From positions 23,679 to 87,678 of the forward strand of contig JAJPZY010000144.1 in NCBI GenBank assembly GCA_021204085.1: a stretch of DNA of 64,000 bases. The letters run 5' to 3'. Below the pieces are notes generated by a model. It had not been told where the DNA came from. It was given only the letters and a program-made list of their open reading frames with translations, and searched no databases. The stretch is from Clostridiales bacterium. GTDB taxonomy: Bacteria > Bacillota > Clostridia > Lachnospirales > Lachnospiraceae. This document shows positions 18,058 to 27,473 of this stretch, piece after piece; the first letter of the stretch is position 1, and every line of letters starts with the position of its first letter. A program made the position numbers and the translations under genes.

Positions 18058-18086
18058 AAATCCGATTCAGATTCTGTATCGGATTT
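18058..18086. promoter_or_regulatory. Inverted repeat upstream of the ATP-grasp operon
   Basis: AAATCCGAT (18058-18066) and ATCGGATTT (18078-18086) form a perfect 9-base inverted repeat with an 11-base centre, about 75 bases before the ATP-grasp start. It could be an operator or a leader hairpin. The remaining 17985-18231 gap holds the ilvA terminator. Confidence 0.4.
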
Positions 18087-18113
18087 CACTTCTCAGGCAC
18101 CGCCGAAACACGG

Positions 18114-18147
18114 AAAAAAGGGCGCTCTGCCGTCAAGCAGAACGCCC
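18114..18147 (-). terminator. Terminator after ilvA
   Basis: Minus strand GGGCGTTCTGC pairs with GCAGAGCGCCC (one mismatch), followed by six T (complement of 18114-18119). Confidence 0.85.
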
Positions 18148-18231
18148 TCGTTCTTCACGTACTTATTAATTAATTATACAGGGTTGCCAAAGTTTGTCAA
18201 CTAAATTTCCTCGAAATTCTCTTTTACAACG

Positions 18232-19452
18232 TTACAGAGCGGTCTGTACCAGCTTCACCCGATACCCTTCCGCTTCCAGGGCATGCAGGATCTGATTTTT
18301 ATGCTCCGTACCGAACGCCTCCATCGTGATCCGCAGTTCCACCGCCGCATTCCGGTTGGACGATACAAACTGGTTATGTTCCAACTTGATGACGTTCCCC
18401 TGATTGTCAGCGACAATCCCGGACACCCGGTGCAGTTCACCCGGTTTATCCGGCAGCAGCACGGAAACCGTAAAGATCCGGTCACGGAAGATCAGGCCGC
18501 GCTGCACCACGGAAGACATCGTGATTACATCCATATTGCCGCCGCTTAAGATGGCGACCACTCGCTTATCCTTCACATCCAGCTGCTTTAAAGCAGCTAC
18601 TGTCAGCAGGCCGGAATTTTCAACAACCATTTTGTGATTTTCCACCATATCGAGAAATGCCACAACCAGATCATCATCATCCACCGTAATGATGTCGTCC
18701 AGATTCTGACTGACATAGGGGAAAATCTTCTCTCCCGGCGTCTTCACCGCCGTACCGTCGGCAATTGTGCTGACACTGGGCAGCGTGACTACTTTTCCTG
18801 CTTTGATGGACTCCTGCATACAGTTTGCTTTCGCAGGCTCCACACCGATCACTTTAATCTTCGGATTCAGCAGCTTTGCCAGCGTCGATACGCCCGTCGC
18901 CAGACCGCCGCCGCCAATCGGCACCAGAATATACTCTACCAACGGGAGATCCTTAAAAATTTCCATCGCAATGGTTCCCTGCCCCGTTGCTACTGCCAGA
19001 TCATCAAAGGGGTGAATAAATGTATATCCATGTTCATCTGCCAGTTCCAACGCTTTCGCGCAGGCCTCGTCATACACATCACCATACAAAATCACCTCGG
19101 CGCCGTATCCCTTCGTTCGGTTCACCTTGATCAGCGGCGTTGTGGTTGGCATGACAATCGTCGCTTTCACCCCGAACTTCTGCGCTGCGTAAGCCACTCC
19201 CTGCGCATGGTTTCCGGCAGACGCCGTGATCAGCCCGCGGCTGCGCTCCTCTGCGCTCAATGTGCTGATCTTATAATAGGCGCCGCGCACCTTGTATGCT
19301 CCGGTAAACTGCATATTCTCCGGCTTTAAATAGACCTTATTTCCGGTCTGTTCGCTGAAGAATTCACTGTAAACCAGCTTCGTGTCCTGAGTAACTTCCT
19401 TTACAATCTCGCTGGCTTCCTCAAAACGATCCAGGGTTAACATCTCACTCAT
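18232..19452 (-). CDS. ilvA: Threonine ammonia-lyase with ACT domain
   Basis: 406 residues. PLP-dependent deaminase making 2-oxobutanoate from threonine. The PLP lysine lies in [14 protein letters not shown], with [10 protein letters not shown] and the phosphate loop [11 protein letters not shown]; a C-terminal ACT domain (about 330-406) begins [16 protein letters not shown]. The single short ACT domain resembles TdcB/short IlvA forms, so the gene could be catabolic or biosynthetic. ATG 19452 (MSEML) follows AGGAGGAAAGCG and overlaps the upstream carbonic-anhydrase-like stop by 8 bases. Confidence 0.92.
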   Translation of the reverse strand: MSEMLTLDRFEEASEIVKEVTQDTKLVYSEFFSEQTGNKVYLKPENMQFTGAYKVRGAYYKISTLSAEERSRGLITASAGNHAQGVAYAAQKFGVKATIVMPTTTPLIKVNRTKGYGAEVILYGDVYDEACAKALELADEHGYTFIHPFDDLAVATGQGTIAMEIFKDLPLVEYILVPIGGGGLATGVSTLAKLLNPKIKVIGVEPAKANCMQESIKAGKVVTLPSVSTIADGTAVKTPGEKIFPYVSQNLDDIITVDDDDLVVAFLDMVENHKMVVENSGLLTVAALKQLDVKDKRVVAILSGGNMDVITMSSVVQRGLIFRDRIFTVSVLLPDKPGELHRVSGIVADNQGNVIKLEHNQFVSSNRNAAVELRITMEAFGTEHKNQILHALEAEGYRVKLVQTAL

Positions 19453-19948
19453 CGCTTTCCTCCTCCTTACTTCGCATCTTACTTGACAGGTTAAGATATT
19501 CCTCTGCCGTCTCCCGGTTTTTTTCAATCTCCTCCGATGTCAGGACTCGGCGAACCTTTGCCGGGCTCCCCAGCACCATCATACCGTCCGGAATTTTCAC
19601 ACCCTGAGTTACCAGGGCTCCGGCACCAATCAAACAATTTTTTCCTATTTCAGCACCGTTTAAAATAATTGCTCCCATCCCGATCAGTGTATTATCGCCG
19701 ATTGTACAACCATGGATAATCGCACCATGTCCTATCGTCACGTAATCACCAATTACAATCGGATAACCCTTATCCGTATGAAGAACACATCCGTCCTGTA
19801 TATTACTGCACCGACCGATGCGGATAGGGTCCCCGTCTCCGCGCAACACCGCCTGATACCAGATACTACTACATGCTCCCATAACGACATCTCCGACCAC
19901 ATCGGCGCTGGGCGCGATAAAATTTCTCAACTTATCGAAGCCTTCCAT
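19445..19948 (-). CDS. Gamma carbonic anhydrase-like hexapeptide-repeat protein
   Basis: 167 residues, a left-handed beta helix of hexapeptide repeats ([33 protein letters not shown] in sections). Metal-ligand histidines are in VLHTDKG and GHGAIIHG, and the conserved QDGCVLH and [11 protein letters not shown] motifs are present, so zinc binding is plausible. Family members (YrdA/PaaY) often lack strong carbonic anhydrase activity. ATG 19948 follows GAAAGG; it lies 5 bases behind the ftsY stop and overlaps ilvA. Confidence 0.88.
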   Translation of the reverse strand: MEGFDKLRNFIAPSADVVGDVVMGACSSIWYQAVLRGDGDPIRIGRCSNIQDGCVLHTDKGYPIVIGDYVTIGHGAIIHGCTIGDNTLIGMGAIILNGAEIGKNCLIGAGALVTQGVKIPDGMMVLGSPAKVRRVLTSEEIEKNRETAEEYLNLSSKMRSKEEESDE

Positions 19949-19953
19949 TTCAA

Positions 19954-20898
19954 TCAACCTTTCTCGTCAAAAAGTGCATCCACAAAATCGTTTGCATCGA
20001 ACTTCTGCAAATCTTCTATCGTCTCGCCGACGCCGATATACTTCACCGGGATTCCCAGCTCCGAGTGAATTGCCACGGCAATTCCGCCCTTCGCCGTCCC
20101 GTCCATCTTTGTCAGGACAATTCCGGTAATCTCCGCAACTTCCGCAAATTGTTTCGCCTGATTTAATGCATTCTGTCCTGTCGTAGCATCAAGAACCACC
20201 AGCGTCTCCCGGAATACATCCGGATACTCCCGCTCCAGAATGCGATTGATTTTTTTCAATTCTTCCATCAGGTTCTTCTTATTATGAAGTCGGCCAGCCG
20301 TATCAATCAGAAGCACATCTGCGTTTCTGGCCTTTGCCGCCTGCACCGCGTCGTAAACAACAGCCGCCGGATCCGATCCCTCCTGGCCGCCGACAATCTC
20401 CACGCCGGCCCTATGCGCCCACTCGGTCAGCTGCTCTCCCGCTGCCGCGCGGAAGGTATCCGCCGCGCCCAGAATTACTTTTCTGCCCTGGCTCTTTAAC
20501 TTCGAAGCCAGCTTTCCGATCGTCGTCGTCTTCCCGACGCCGTTTACGCCAATCACCAGCACCACAGACTTCTCACTTTCAAACCGGTAGGCGGCCTCCC
20601 CGATCTGCATCTGCTCTTTGATACTCTCGATCAGAAGCTCCTTGCAGGCCTGCGGCTCCTTAATATGCTGCTCCTTCACCTTCGCTTTCAGATTCTCAAT
20701 AATCTCCTCCGTCGCCCGGACGCCGATATCTCCCATCACCAGTATTTCCTCAATCTCCTCATAAAACTCCTCATCAATATGAGAAAATCCCCGAAACACC
20801 GAATCAATCCCCGAGACAATATTATTCCTCGTCTTCGTCAGGCCGGAAACCAGTCGCCTGAAAAAACCCTTCTTTTCTTCTTTCACTTCCTCACTCAT
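19954..20898 (-). CDS. ftsY: Signal recognition particle receptor FtsY
   Basis: 314 residues. Short acidic/basic start, helical N domain, then the NG GTPase: [15 protein letters not shown] (G1), [20 protein letters not shown] (G3) and [10 protein letters not shown] (G4). Lacks a long acidic A domain, as in many Gram-positives. It receives SRP-ribosome complexes at the membrane. ATG 20898 (MSEEVKEEK) has GGGAGG about 10 bases ahead. Downstream of smc as in many Firmicutes. Confidence 0.96.
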   Translation of the reverse strand: MSEEVKEEKKGFFRRLVSGLTKTRNNIVSGIDSVFRGFSHIDEEFYEEIEEILVMGDIGVRATEEIIENLKAKVKEQHIKEPQACKELLIESIKEQMQIGEAAYRFESEKSVVLVIGVNGVGKTTTIGKLASKLKSQGRKVILGAADTFRAAAGEQLTEWAHRAGVEIVGGQEGSDPAAVVYDAVQAAKARNADVLLIDTAGRLHNKKNLMEELKKINRILEREYPDVFRETLVVLDATTGQNALNQAKQFAEVAEITGIVLTKMDGTAKGGIAVAIHSELGIPVKYIGVGETIEDLQKFDANDFVDALFDEKG

Positions 20899-20961
20899 GC
20901 TATCAAACCTCCCTAAATGATTCGAAACCATCGTTATACCCTCGCGGTGAGGGTATAGCCA

Positions 20962-23900
20962 CTACTGCTCCAGTTGACTCTCGATAAGATCTACAGAGAC
21001 GAGCGCAGACACGCCCTTCTCCTGCATCGTAATTCCGTACAGCCGGTCCGCCGCGACCATAGTCCCGCGCCGGTGTGTAATCACAATAAACTGCGTGTGC
21101 TGCGTCAGCTTATGCAGGTAAGTCGCATAACGCTCCACATTCGGGTCGTCCAGCGCCGCCTCTATCTCATCTAACAGACAGAACGGCGACGGTTTCAGAT
21201 TCTGTATCGCAAAAAGCAGCGCGATTGCCGTCAGCGCTTTCTCGCCTCCGGAAAGCTGCATCATATTCTGCAGCTTTTTGCCGGGCGGCTGTGCGATGAT
21301 GCGCACACCGCAGTCTAAGATATCCTGATCTTCTCCCATCGTCAGCTCCAGTGTTCCCTTTCCGCCGCCGAAGAGCTCCTGAAACGCCTTATCAAACTCT
21401 CTCTGGATATCGGCGAATTTTTCCGCAAACTGCTTTTTCATGCCCTCGTCCAAATCCGCAATAATGTCTTCCAGCGTCTTTCTGGACTGTTCCAGATCCT
21501 CATGCTGTCCCTTAAGAAACGTATATCTCTCCGAAACCTCCTTATACTCCTCAATAGCATTGACATTCACACTGCCCAGCTTTCGGATATCCTCTTTCAG
21601 ACCGGAAATCTGTTTTTTCAGTTCCGCGGTCCCCGGCAAATCCTCTGACTTTTGCTTTTCCGCCTCATGCCGCGTCAGCTCATACTCCTGCCACATGTAC
21701 TCTGTCTGTGACTCCCTGGTATGTTCCAGCTTTTCCAGCCGGTCATTCAAACGAAAAAGCTCCTTATCCAGCTGTGCGAGCTCCGAGGACAACGCCTCCC
21801 GCTTTTCAAAAAATCCCTTTTGTTCACGGTTCATCGCATCCTTATCCGCCGAACACTGCTCCAGATTCGCCGAAAACGTCTCCCTCTTTCGCACTGCCTC
21901 CTCGCATCTTGCGGTCATCTCCTCAATCTGATGCTGTCGGTTTTCAATCTCCTGCCCGCTGTTGGAAGCATTCAGCAGAACCTCCTGCTGCGTACGGTGA
22001 AGATCAAGGATTTCCTCCGCCACGCGCTGAATATTTTCTCTGGAAAAATCCGATTTCTGCTGCAGCTGCGCAATGGTTACATTGACCGCAGAAATCTCTT
22101 CATGCTTTCCCTGAATTTCATGCTGAATCCGATTAATCTCTTCGGTCAAAACCTCATTCGCGGCGGAAATATCCGCCTCCCGCTGACGGGACTGCTCTAC
22201 CCGCAAATGAATCTGCTGTTTGTCTACCTCCGCCTCACTTTTCTCATCTTCCAGCTTCTGAATCTCGGCCTGAATATTTTCATAAAAAGCGGCCTGCTGC
22301 TCCTGCTCTTCTTTCAGATGCTCCACCTCTACCTGAAGTGTATTCTGCCGAAGATAAAAATCCTGCAGTGCCGTCTGAATCTCATCAAAATCGTCCTTTA
22401 AGAGTTCATCTGCCGTCCGGACATCCTCCAGACGCTCTTTTATCTTTTTTTCTTCCTCTTTCTGCTCTTTCAGGCGACGCTCCAAAGCAGAGATTTCACG
22501 GCTGCGCCCCAACAGGTTGCTGTTATTTTTAAATGCACCTCCGGTCATGGAACCGCCCGGGGATAATGATTCCCCTTCCAGTGTCACTATACGGAGAGAC
22601 GACCGAAACTTTCTCTGGATGGCAATGGCGTGGTCAACCGTATCCGCCACCAGAATTCTTCCCAGAAGATATCCCGCCACCCCGCGATATTTTTCATCTG
22701 TCTTCACCAGCGTGTCCGCCATACCGATCGCGCCGGGCTCATGAAGCGCTTTTCTTGCAGGCACGGACTCGGGCGCCGACACATCTGTCAGTGGAAGAAA
22801 AGTCGCGCGACCGTATTTATTTTTCTTTAAAAAGGCGATCATCTGCTTCGCCGTCTCAGTATTATCTGTAACAATATTCTGGATACTTCCGCCGAGGGCA
22901 GTCTCAATCGCCGTCTCATACCGCTTGTCCACGCGAATCAGATCAGCAACCACCCCGTGAATGCCCGGCGTATCTGCCTTGCGCTCCATTACCCGGCGGA
23001 TGCTGTTTCCGTATCCATCATAACGCTCCGCAATATTTTTCAGCGATTCCAGGCGGGAAGCGTCCCGAATCGACTGGTGGCGAAGTTCCTCATGTTCCTT
23101 TTCAAGCTCTGCTGCCTGCTGTTGCCACTTTCTCCGCTTCTGATCAACGCTGATTTTCTTCTTCTCCATACTGAGAATCTTTTCATTCAGCGTATTCAGC
23201 GCTTCCTCTGACGAAGCGAGCTCTCCGGCCGCATCGGAACCGCTGCTCTTTCGTTCCAGAAGCTGTCTTGCAAGCTGCGCCTTTCGTATGTCTGCCTGCT
23301 CAATAATCGTGCTGTATCGCTGCTGCTCGCCCTCAGTGGCGGCTCTGGCATCCAGAAGTGAGAGGATTTCCTGCTTTCCCGCTTCGACCTGCTGCGTTTT
23401 CTTTGCTGCCGTCTTCTGCAATTCATCCAGCACGTCCTTAAGCTGTTGCTTTCCGGCCTCTGCCTCAGCAATCATCTGATCCGCCTCAGCCTTTTCATCA
23501 CTGTAGCGCTGTCCGGTCTGCTGCCGGCGGTCAACCTCCCCCTCCAGATCTCTTAAGCGCTCCTTTACATGCGATTCGCTCTGCTCAATGGTCCGAATCT
23601 GCTCCCGAAGCACGTTGATCTGGCCTTCAAACTTCTCCCGCTCAACATCAGCCTCGCCGATCTGACTCTGAAGGCTTGTAATCTGCGCATCATTTTCCTG
23701 AATTTTTAAATCCAGCTCCTCGTATTTCTGACGGGCTTCCTCAAACGCCGCCGAAGCCTCTGTTTGCTGCTGGTCGGCAATCTCATACTTTCCGCGGACA
23801 GACTCCTCTTCCGCATCCACGCGATCCATGTCCAGCAGGAAAAGATTCACCTCGCCGGCTTTCAGCTCTTCCTTCTTTTTTAAATATGTGCGTGCATGCT

Positions 23901-24528
23901 CCGACTGCCGCTCCAAAGGGCCGATCTGACGCTCCAGCTCTGTCAATATATCCGTAATACGCACCATGTTCTGCTGTTCCGTCTCCAGCTTTTTCATGGT
24001 CATTTGTTTACGCCGTTTAAACTTTACAATTCCCGCCGCCTCGTCAAAGAGTTCCCGCCGTTCCTCCGGCTTTCCGCTTAAAATCCGATCGATCTGCCCC
24101 TGCCCGATAATGGAATATCCTTCTTTTCCGATACCGGTATCATAAAACATCTCATTAATATCTTTCAAACGGCACGCCGTTCCGTTTAAAAGGTATTCAC
24201 TCTCCCCGGAACGATACACCCGCCGCGCCACCGTCACCTCATTGTAATCCACCGGCAGATAATGATCAGAATTATCCAATGTAATCGCCACATAAGCAAA
24301 GCTTACCGGCTTCCGGCTCTGCGTACCGGCGAAAATCACATCCTGCATGCTGGAGCTACGCAGCTGTTTTACCTTCTGCTCACCCAGAACCCACCGCACA
24401 GCATCCGCGATATTACTTTTTCCGCTGCCGTTCGGTCCTACAATACCTGTAATCCCGTTATGAAAATCGAGGACAATCCTGTTCGCAAAAGATTTAAACC
24501 CCTGTATTTCAATGGACTTCAGGTACAT
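20962..24528 (-). CDS. smc: Chromosome segregation ATPase SMC
   Basis: 1188 residues. N-terminal Walker A GPNGSGKSN near residue 32, long coiled coil, a hinge around residues 510-650 (YDGYGNSIRRVMER, then GAFKNNSNLLGRSRE after it), second coiled coil, and a C-terminal signature LSGGEKALTAIALLF with Walker B CLLDEIEAALDD. Works with ScpA and ScpB to organise and segregate the chromosome. Start ATG 24528 follows AGGAGGAAAGT and overlaps the rnc stop by 20 bases. Confidence 0.98.
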   Translation of the reverse strand: MYLKSIEIQGFKSFANRIVLDFHNGITGIVGPNGSGKSNIADAVRWVLGEQKVKQLRSSSMQDVIFAGTQSRKPVSFAYVAITLDNSDHYLPVDYNEVTVARRVYRSGESEYLLNGTACRLKDINEMFYDTGIGKEGYSIIGQGQIDRILSGKPEERRELFDEAAGIVKFKRRKQMTMKKLETEQQNMVRITDILTELERQIGPLERQSEHARTYLKKKEELKAGEVNLFLLDMDRVDAEEESVRGKYEIADQQQTEASAAFEEARQKYEELDLKIQENDAQITSLQSQIGEADVEREKFEGQINVLREQIRTIEQSESHVKERLRDLEGEVDRRQQTGQRYSDEKAEADQMIAEAEAGKQQLKDVLDELQKTAAKKTQQVEAGKQEILSLLDARAATEGEQQRYSTIIEQADIRKAQLARQLLERKSSGSDAAGELASSEEALNTLNEKILSMEKKKISVDQKRRKWQQQAAELEKEHEELRHQSIRDASRLESLKNIAERYDGYGNSIRRVMERKADTPGIHGVVADLIRVDKRYETAIETALGGSIQNIVTDNTETAKQMIAFLKKNKYGRATFLPLTDVSAPESVPARKALHEPGAIGMADTLVKTDEKYRGVAGYLLGRILVADTVDHAIAIQRKFRSSLRIVTLEGESLSPGGSMTGGAFKNNSNLLGRSREISALERRLKEQKEEEKKIKERLEDVRTADELLKDDFDEIQTALQDFYLRQNTLQVEVEHLKEEQEQQAAFYENIQAEIQKLEDEKSEAEVDKQQIHLRVEQSRQREADISAANEVLTEEINRIQHEIQGKHEEISAVNVTIAQLQQKSDFSRENIQRVAEEILDLHRTQQEVLLNASNSGQEIENRQHQIEEMTARCEEAVRKRETFSANLEQCSADKDAMNREQKGFFEKREALSSELAQLDKELFRLNDRLEKLEHTRESQTEYMWQEYELTRHEAEKQKSEDLPGTAELKKQISGLKEDIRKLGSVNVNAIEEYKEVSERYTFLKGQHEDLEQSRKTLEDIIADLDEGMKKQFAEKFADIQREFDKAFQELFGGGKGTLELTMGEDQDILDCGVRIIAQPPGKKLQNMMQLSGGEKALTAIALLFAIQNLKPSPFCLLDEIEAALDDPNVERYATYLHKLTQHTQFIVITHRRGTMVAADRLYGITMQEKGVSALVSVDLIESQLEQ

Positions 24529-25210
24529 ACTTTCCTCCTAACTGCAGGATGGCATGATACGCTGCCTCCTGTTGCGCCGCTTTTTTCGTCGCGCCTTCAC
24601 CGCACCCCATCGGCTTCCCGCCGATGCGGGCTTCAACCTGATACGTTTTATTATGAGCAGGTCCGTATTCTCCAACCTGAACATATTCCAGCTTTCCCAT
24701 CCCGCGGCCCTGAATCATCTCCTGTAAAATCGTCTTACTATCGTAAAAGAGCTGCATGTGCTCCATATCATTCAAAACAAAACGGAAGATAAACTCCTTC
24801 GCCTTCTCAAAACCACCGTCCAGATAGACGGCTCCCATGACCGCTTCAAATGCGTCCGACAAGACTGATTTCCGCTCCCTCCCGCCGGTCTGCGCCTCAC
24901 CTTTCCCCAGGAAGAGAAAATCCCCCAGATGCAGCCCTTTTGTACAAAAGGCAAGCGTCTGCTCACAGACAACGCTGGCCCGCACCCGCGTCAGTTCCCC
25001 TTCATCCCAGTCCGGATGAAGATGATACAGATGTTCGCTTGTAACAATTTCCAGCACAGCATCCCCCAAAAATTCAAGACGCTCATTGTTATACGTTTTT
25101 TTCATCCCGCGCTCATTCGCATAAGAACTGTGCGTAAGAGCCTGTCTTAACAATCCTTCATTGTGAAATCTATATCCGATCTTCTCCTGGAATTCCTGCA
25201 GCTTTTCCAT
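24509..25210 (-). CDS. rnc: Ribonuclease III
   Basis: 233 residues. Catalytic RNase III domain with the NERLEFLGDAVLEI signature near residue 40 and the DAFEAVMGAVYLDGG acidic segment, then a C-terminal double-stranded RNA-binding domain (LEYVQVGEYGPAHNKTYQV, GCGEGATKKAAQQEAA). Cuts double-stranded RNA in rRNA processing. It lies between acpP and smc, a conserved arrangement. Confidence 0.97.
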   Translation of the reverse strand: MEKLQEFQEKIGYRFHNEGLLRQALTHSSYANERGMKKTYNNERLEFLGDAVLEIVTSEHLYHLHPDWDEGELTRVRASVVCEQTLAFCTKGLHLGDFLFLGKGEAQTGGRERKSVLSDAFEAVMGAVYLDGGFEKAKEFIFRFVLNDMEHMQLFYDSKTILQEMIQGRGMGKLEYVQVGEYGPAHNKTYQVEARIGGKPMGCGEGATKKAAQQEAAYHAILQLGGKYVPEVH

Positions 25211-25238
25211 GGACTATCTTTCCCCTTTTTTACATGTG

Positions 25239-25268
25239 CAGGGCTGCCGTACCCGTACAGCAGCCCTG
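25239..25268. other. Strong hairpin in the acpP-rnc gap
   Basis: CAGGGCTGC (25239-25247) pairs perfectly with GCAGCCCTG (25260-25268). On the minus strand no T run follows, so it is at best a weak terminator or a processing site between acpP and rnc. Confidence 0.5.
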
Positions 25269-25297
25269 TGTTTACCGTACTATTATGCAACCACGCC

Positions 25298-25525
25298 CTA
25301 AAGAGAACTGATTCGAATCTGCTCTACAGCATCGCCGACCGTCCGAATCTGATCGGCCGCTTCCGTAGGAATCTCAATACCGAACTCTTCTTCCAACTCG
25401 GTGATGATCTGGAATAAATCCAAAGAATCAGCGTCCAGTTCCTCGAAAGTTGTCTCTTCGGTAATATCATCCGCGTCCACATCCAGTACGTTTGCAATGA
25501 TACTCTGAATCTTATCGAATTCCAT
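25298..25525 (-). CDS. acpP: Acyl carrier protein
   Basis: 75 residues, acidic, with the phosphopantetheine serine (Ser34) in the DADSLD motif. Carries growing acyl chains in fatty acid synthesis. Next to plsX and rnc as usual. ATG 25525 (MEFDKIQ) is chosen over a longer frame because GGAGGGGAGG precedes it. Confidence 0.95.
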   Translation of the reverse strand: MEFDKIQSIIANVLDVDADDITEETTFEELDADSLDLFQIITELEEEFGIEIPTEAADQIRTVGDAVEQIRISSL

Positions 25526-25617
25526 TTCATCCTCCCCTCCTTTCCTCACATATTTTCTATAAAGCAAATGATTACTTATTCACACAAGTCTTCTTTTTTC
25601 AATTAGAAACTGCACTC

Positions 25618-26622
25618 TTATGAAGAAAAATTCTCCTTCAGCTTCTCGCTGATTCCCTGCCGTTTATAAGTCTGACACTGAATCACCGCATTCTTCACAT
25701 CCTTTGCCTTCGAGCTTCCGTGAATCTTTACCACCAGGCCGCGGCAGCCGAGAAGCGGCGCTCCGCCATATTCAGAGGCATCAAACTCCTTTAAGGTCTG
25801 CTTCAATGCCGGTTTAATCAAAAGCGCGCCAATCTTCGTCCGCAGGGATGACATCAGCCCCGCCTTCACCTTATCCAGAAGTGTAGCCGCGACTCCTTCA
25901 TAAAGTTTTAAAACAATATTCCCGGCAAAAGCTTCACAGACAATAACATCCGCTCCGCCATGAGGAATCTCTCTGGCTTCAATACTTCCGATAAAGTGAA
26001 TACCCGGACAGGTTTTCAGCAGAGGATATGTTTCTTTCACCAGCGCGTTACCTTTCTCCTCCTCGGCACCGATATTCAAAATGCCCACCCGGGGATTCTT
26101 TATCCCGATAACATTCTCCATATAAATGGAACCCATCTGCGCAAACTGCACCAGATGTGACGGCCGTGCGTCCACATTCGCGCCCGCGTCCACCAGAAGC
26201 GCCACTCCTTTTTCTGTGGGAATCAATGGCGACAGCGCCGGCCGTTCCACCCCTTTGATCCGTCCGACGATCGTCTGACCGCCAACCAGAATTGCACCGG
26301 AATTACCCGCGGATACAATCGCGTCCGCCTCCCCGCATTTCACCATATTCATACCAACCACCATAGAGGACTGCTTTTTTTCACGAATCGCGGAAACCGG
26401 ATGCTCCGCTGTCTCAATCACCTCTTCACAATGTACGACCTCGATTCGTTCGGAATCAAAGCTGTACTTGCCAAGCTCTGCCCGGATCTGTTCCTGCCGG
26501 CCGGTAAGAATCACTGAAATATCCTGATGAGCATTGACTGCATCAACCGCACCTTTTACTATTTCAGCCGGTGCATTGTCGCCTCCCATGGCATCCACCA
26601 CGACACGAACTGTTTCAGCCAT
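25618..26622 (-). CDS. plsX: Phosphate acyltransferase PlsX
   Basis: 334 residues. Makes acyl phosphate from acyl-ACP for phospholipid synthesis. Recognised from VVVDAMGGDNAPAEIVKGA at the start, VSAGNSGAILVGG, RPALSPLIPT, and the EYGGAPLLGCRGLVVKIHG end. ATG 26622 (MAETVRV) follows GGGAGG. Upstream, repeat family 1 copy C and a terminator separate it from rpmF. Confidence 0.95.
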   Translation of the reverse strand: MAETVRVVVDAMGGDNAPAEIVKGAVDAVNAHQDISVILTGRQEQIRAELGKYSFDSERIEVVHCEEVIETAEHPVSAIREKKQSSMVVGMNMVKCGEADAIVSAGNSGAILVGGQTIVGRIKGVERPALSPLIPTEKGVALLVDAGANVDARPSHLVQFAQMGSIYMENVIGIKNPRVGILNIGAEEEKGNALVKETYPLLKTCPGIHFIGSIEAREIPHGGADVIVCEAFAGNIVLKLYEGVAATLLDKVKAGLMSSLRTKIGALLIKPALKQTLKEFDASEYGGAPLLGCRGLVVKIHGSSKAKDVKNAVIQCQTYKRQGISEKLKENFSS

Positions 26623-26710
26623 ATATAAGACCTCCCGTTCTTTAGTTATCATAAAATATACATCAATATGTTCTATAAATCAACCTTACTTTCAATGTTG
26701 CTATTTCCAC

Positions 26711-26912
26711 GATGTTGCTATTCACAGTACACCACCTGACATGCGCAAAAGCAGCCGTTTCACGTCTGACGCAGCAAAAACGCTGCTCATTTTTTTGCTT
26801 ATGCAGGTGGAGTTCCTGCTTCACAGGTTACATCGGCATCGTGATACAGTCTCTTACGTGCAAGCACGACGATCCTGCATCACAATACCGATGCACTGTG
26901 AATAGCAACATC
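26711..26912. repeat. Structured inverted-repeat element, family 1, copy C (full length, 202 bp)
   Basis: Ends GATGTTGCTATTCACAG (26711-26727) and CTGTGAATAGCAACATC (26896-26912) are perfect 17-base inverted copies. Inside are a first stem (CCACCTG-A-CAT-GC-GCAAAA with TTTTGC-TT-ATG-CAGGTGG) and a second stem (CATCGG, GTGAT, CAG with CTG, ATCAC, CCGATG) closing a loop with CTCTTACGTGC and AGCACGACGA. The loop matches copy E while the stems differ but still pair. ATGTTGCTATT is repeated at 26695-26705, just outside the left end. The 26623-26977 gap has no gene. Confidence 0.9.
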
Positions 26913-26914
26913 TT

Positions 26915-26956
26915 AAAAACAAAAAATCAAGGATTCAACCTGCATCGAACCCTTGA
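26915..26956 (-). terminator. Terminator after rpmF
   Basis: Minus strand TCAAGG-GTTCGAT, GCAGGT loop, TGAAT-CCTTGA, followed by TTTTTTGTTTTT (complement of 26915-26926). It directly abuts repeat copy C. Confidence 0.75.
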
Positions 26957-26977
26957 CTTCCTGTAATTTTCATAAAA

Positions 26978-27157
26978 TTAATCGACAGCAATGATTTCTT
27001 TCTTGTTGTAGCTGCCGCAATTCCTGCAAACTCTGTGCGGAACCATCAGCTCGCCGCATTTGCTGCACTTCACCAAAGTCGGAGCACTCATCTTCCAATT
27101 TGCTCTTCTCTGATCTCTTCTTCCCTTGGAAGATTTATTTTTCGGACAAATCGACAT
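26978..27157 (-). CDS. rpmF: Large ribosomal subunit protein bL32
   Basis: 59 residues. Opening MSICPKNKSSKGRRDQRRANW, then a four-cysteine zinc ribbon CSKCGELMVPHRVCRNCG, so this is a zinc-containing bL32. ATG 27157 follows GGAGG; the frame continues upstream without support. The DUF177/YceD gene often found upstream of rpmF is not present here; instead there is a 316-bp gap with repeat family 3. Confidence 0.96.
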   Translation of the reverse strand: MSICPKNKSSKGRRDQRRANWKMSAPTLVKCSKCGELMVPHRVCRNCGSYNKKEIIAVD

Positions 27158-27375
27158 CGCATCCACCTCCAATGCTACATTTCTTTTCAAATCACACTTG
27201 GGTTATTATAACCACACTGCTGACATTTGTCAACCAGTTTTTGATGATACAAGGGACAAAAGATTGGAAATCGAATGCTGGCATTCGCATTTGCGATCTT
27301 GGGGACCGCCAAAACATGAGGAAGTAGCAAATTTGACCGGTTTGGGGGCAAATTTAGCGGATTCCGAATGTTTTT

Positions 27376-27437
27376 CGGATTGCGGGATAAGTGAGATAGG
27401 AAATCTTTGATTTCCGTAATCGAACTTATGCACAGCA
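27376..27437. repeat. Family 3 hairpin repeat, copy at 27.4 kb
   Basis: The 43-base core 27387-27429 folds as ATAAGT-GAG-AT-AGGAAATC with GATTTCC-GTAAT-CGA-ACTTAT. About 60 bases including flanks (GATTGCG, GCACAGC) match 49115-49174 in reverse orientation with few changes. It lies 45 bases behind the potassium-channel stop. Other small hairpins fill 27240-27380; no gene is supported in the 27158-27473 gap. Confidence 0.75.
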
Positions 27438-27473
27438 GCGGTTTTTGTGAAGCAATCCGAAGTATCATCATTG

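Noticed and set aside
25239..25268. Rho-independent terminator of acpP
   Set aside because: The stem is strong but the T run lies on the wrong side for the minus strand; kept only as a hairpin.
26711..26912. Insertion sequence
   Set aside because: No transposase frame and no clear target-site duplication; at most a non-autonomous element.
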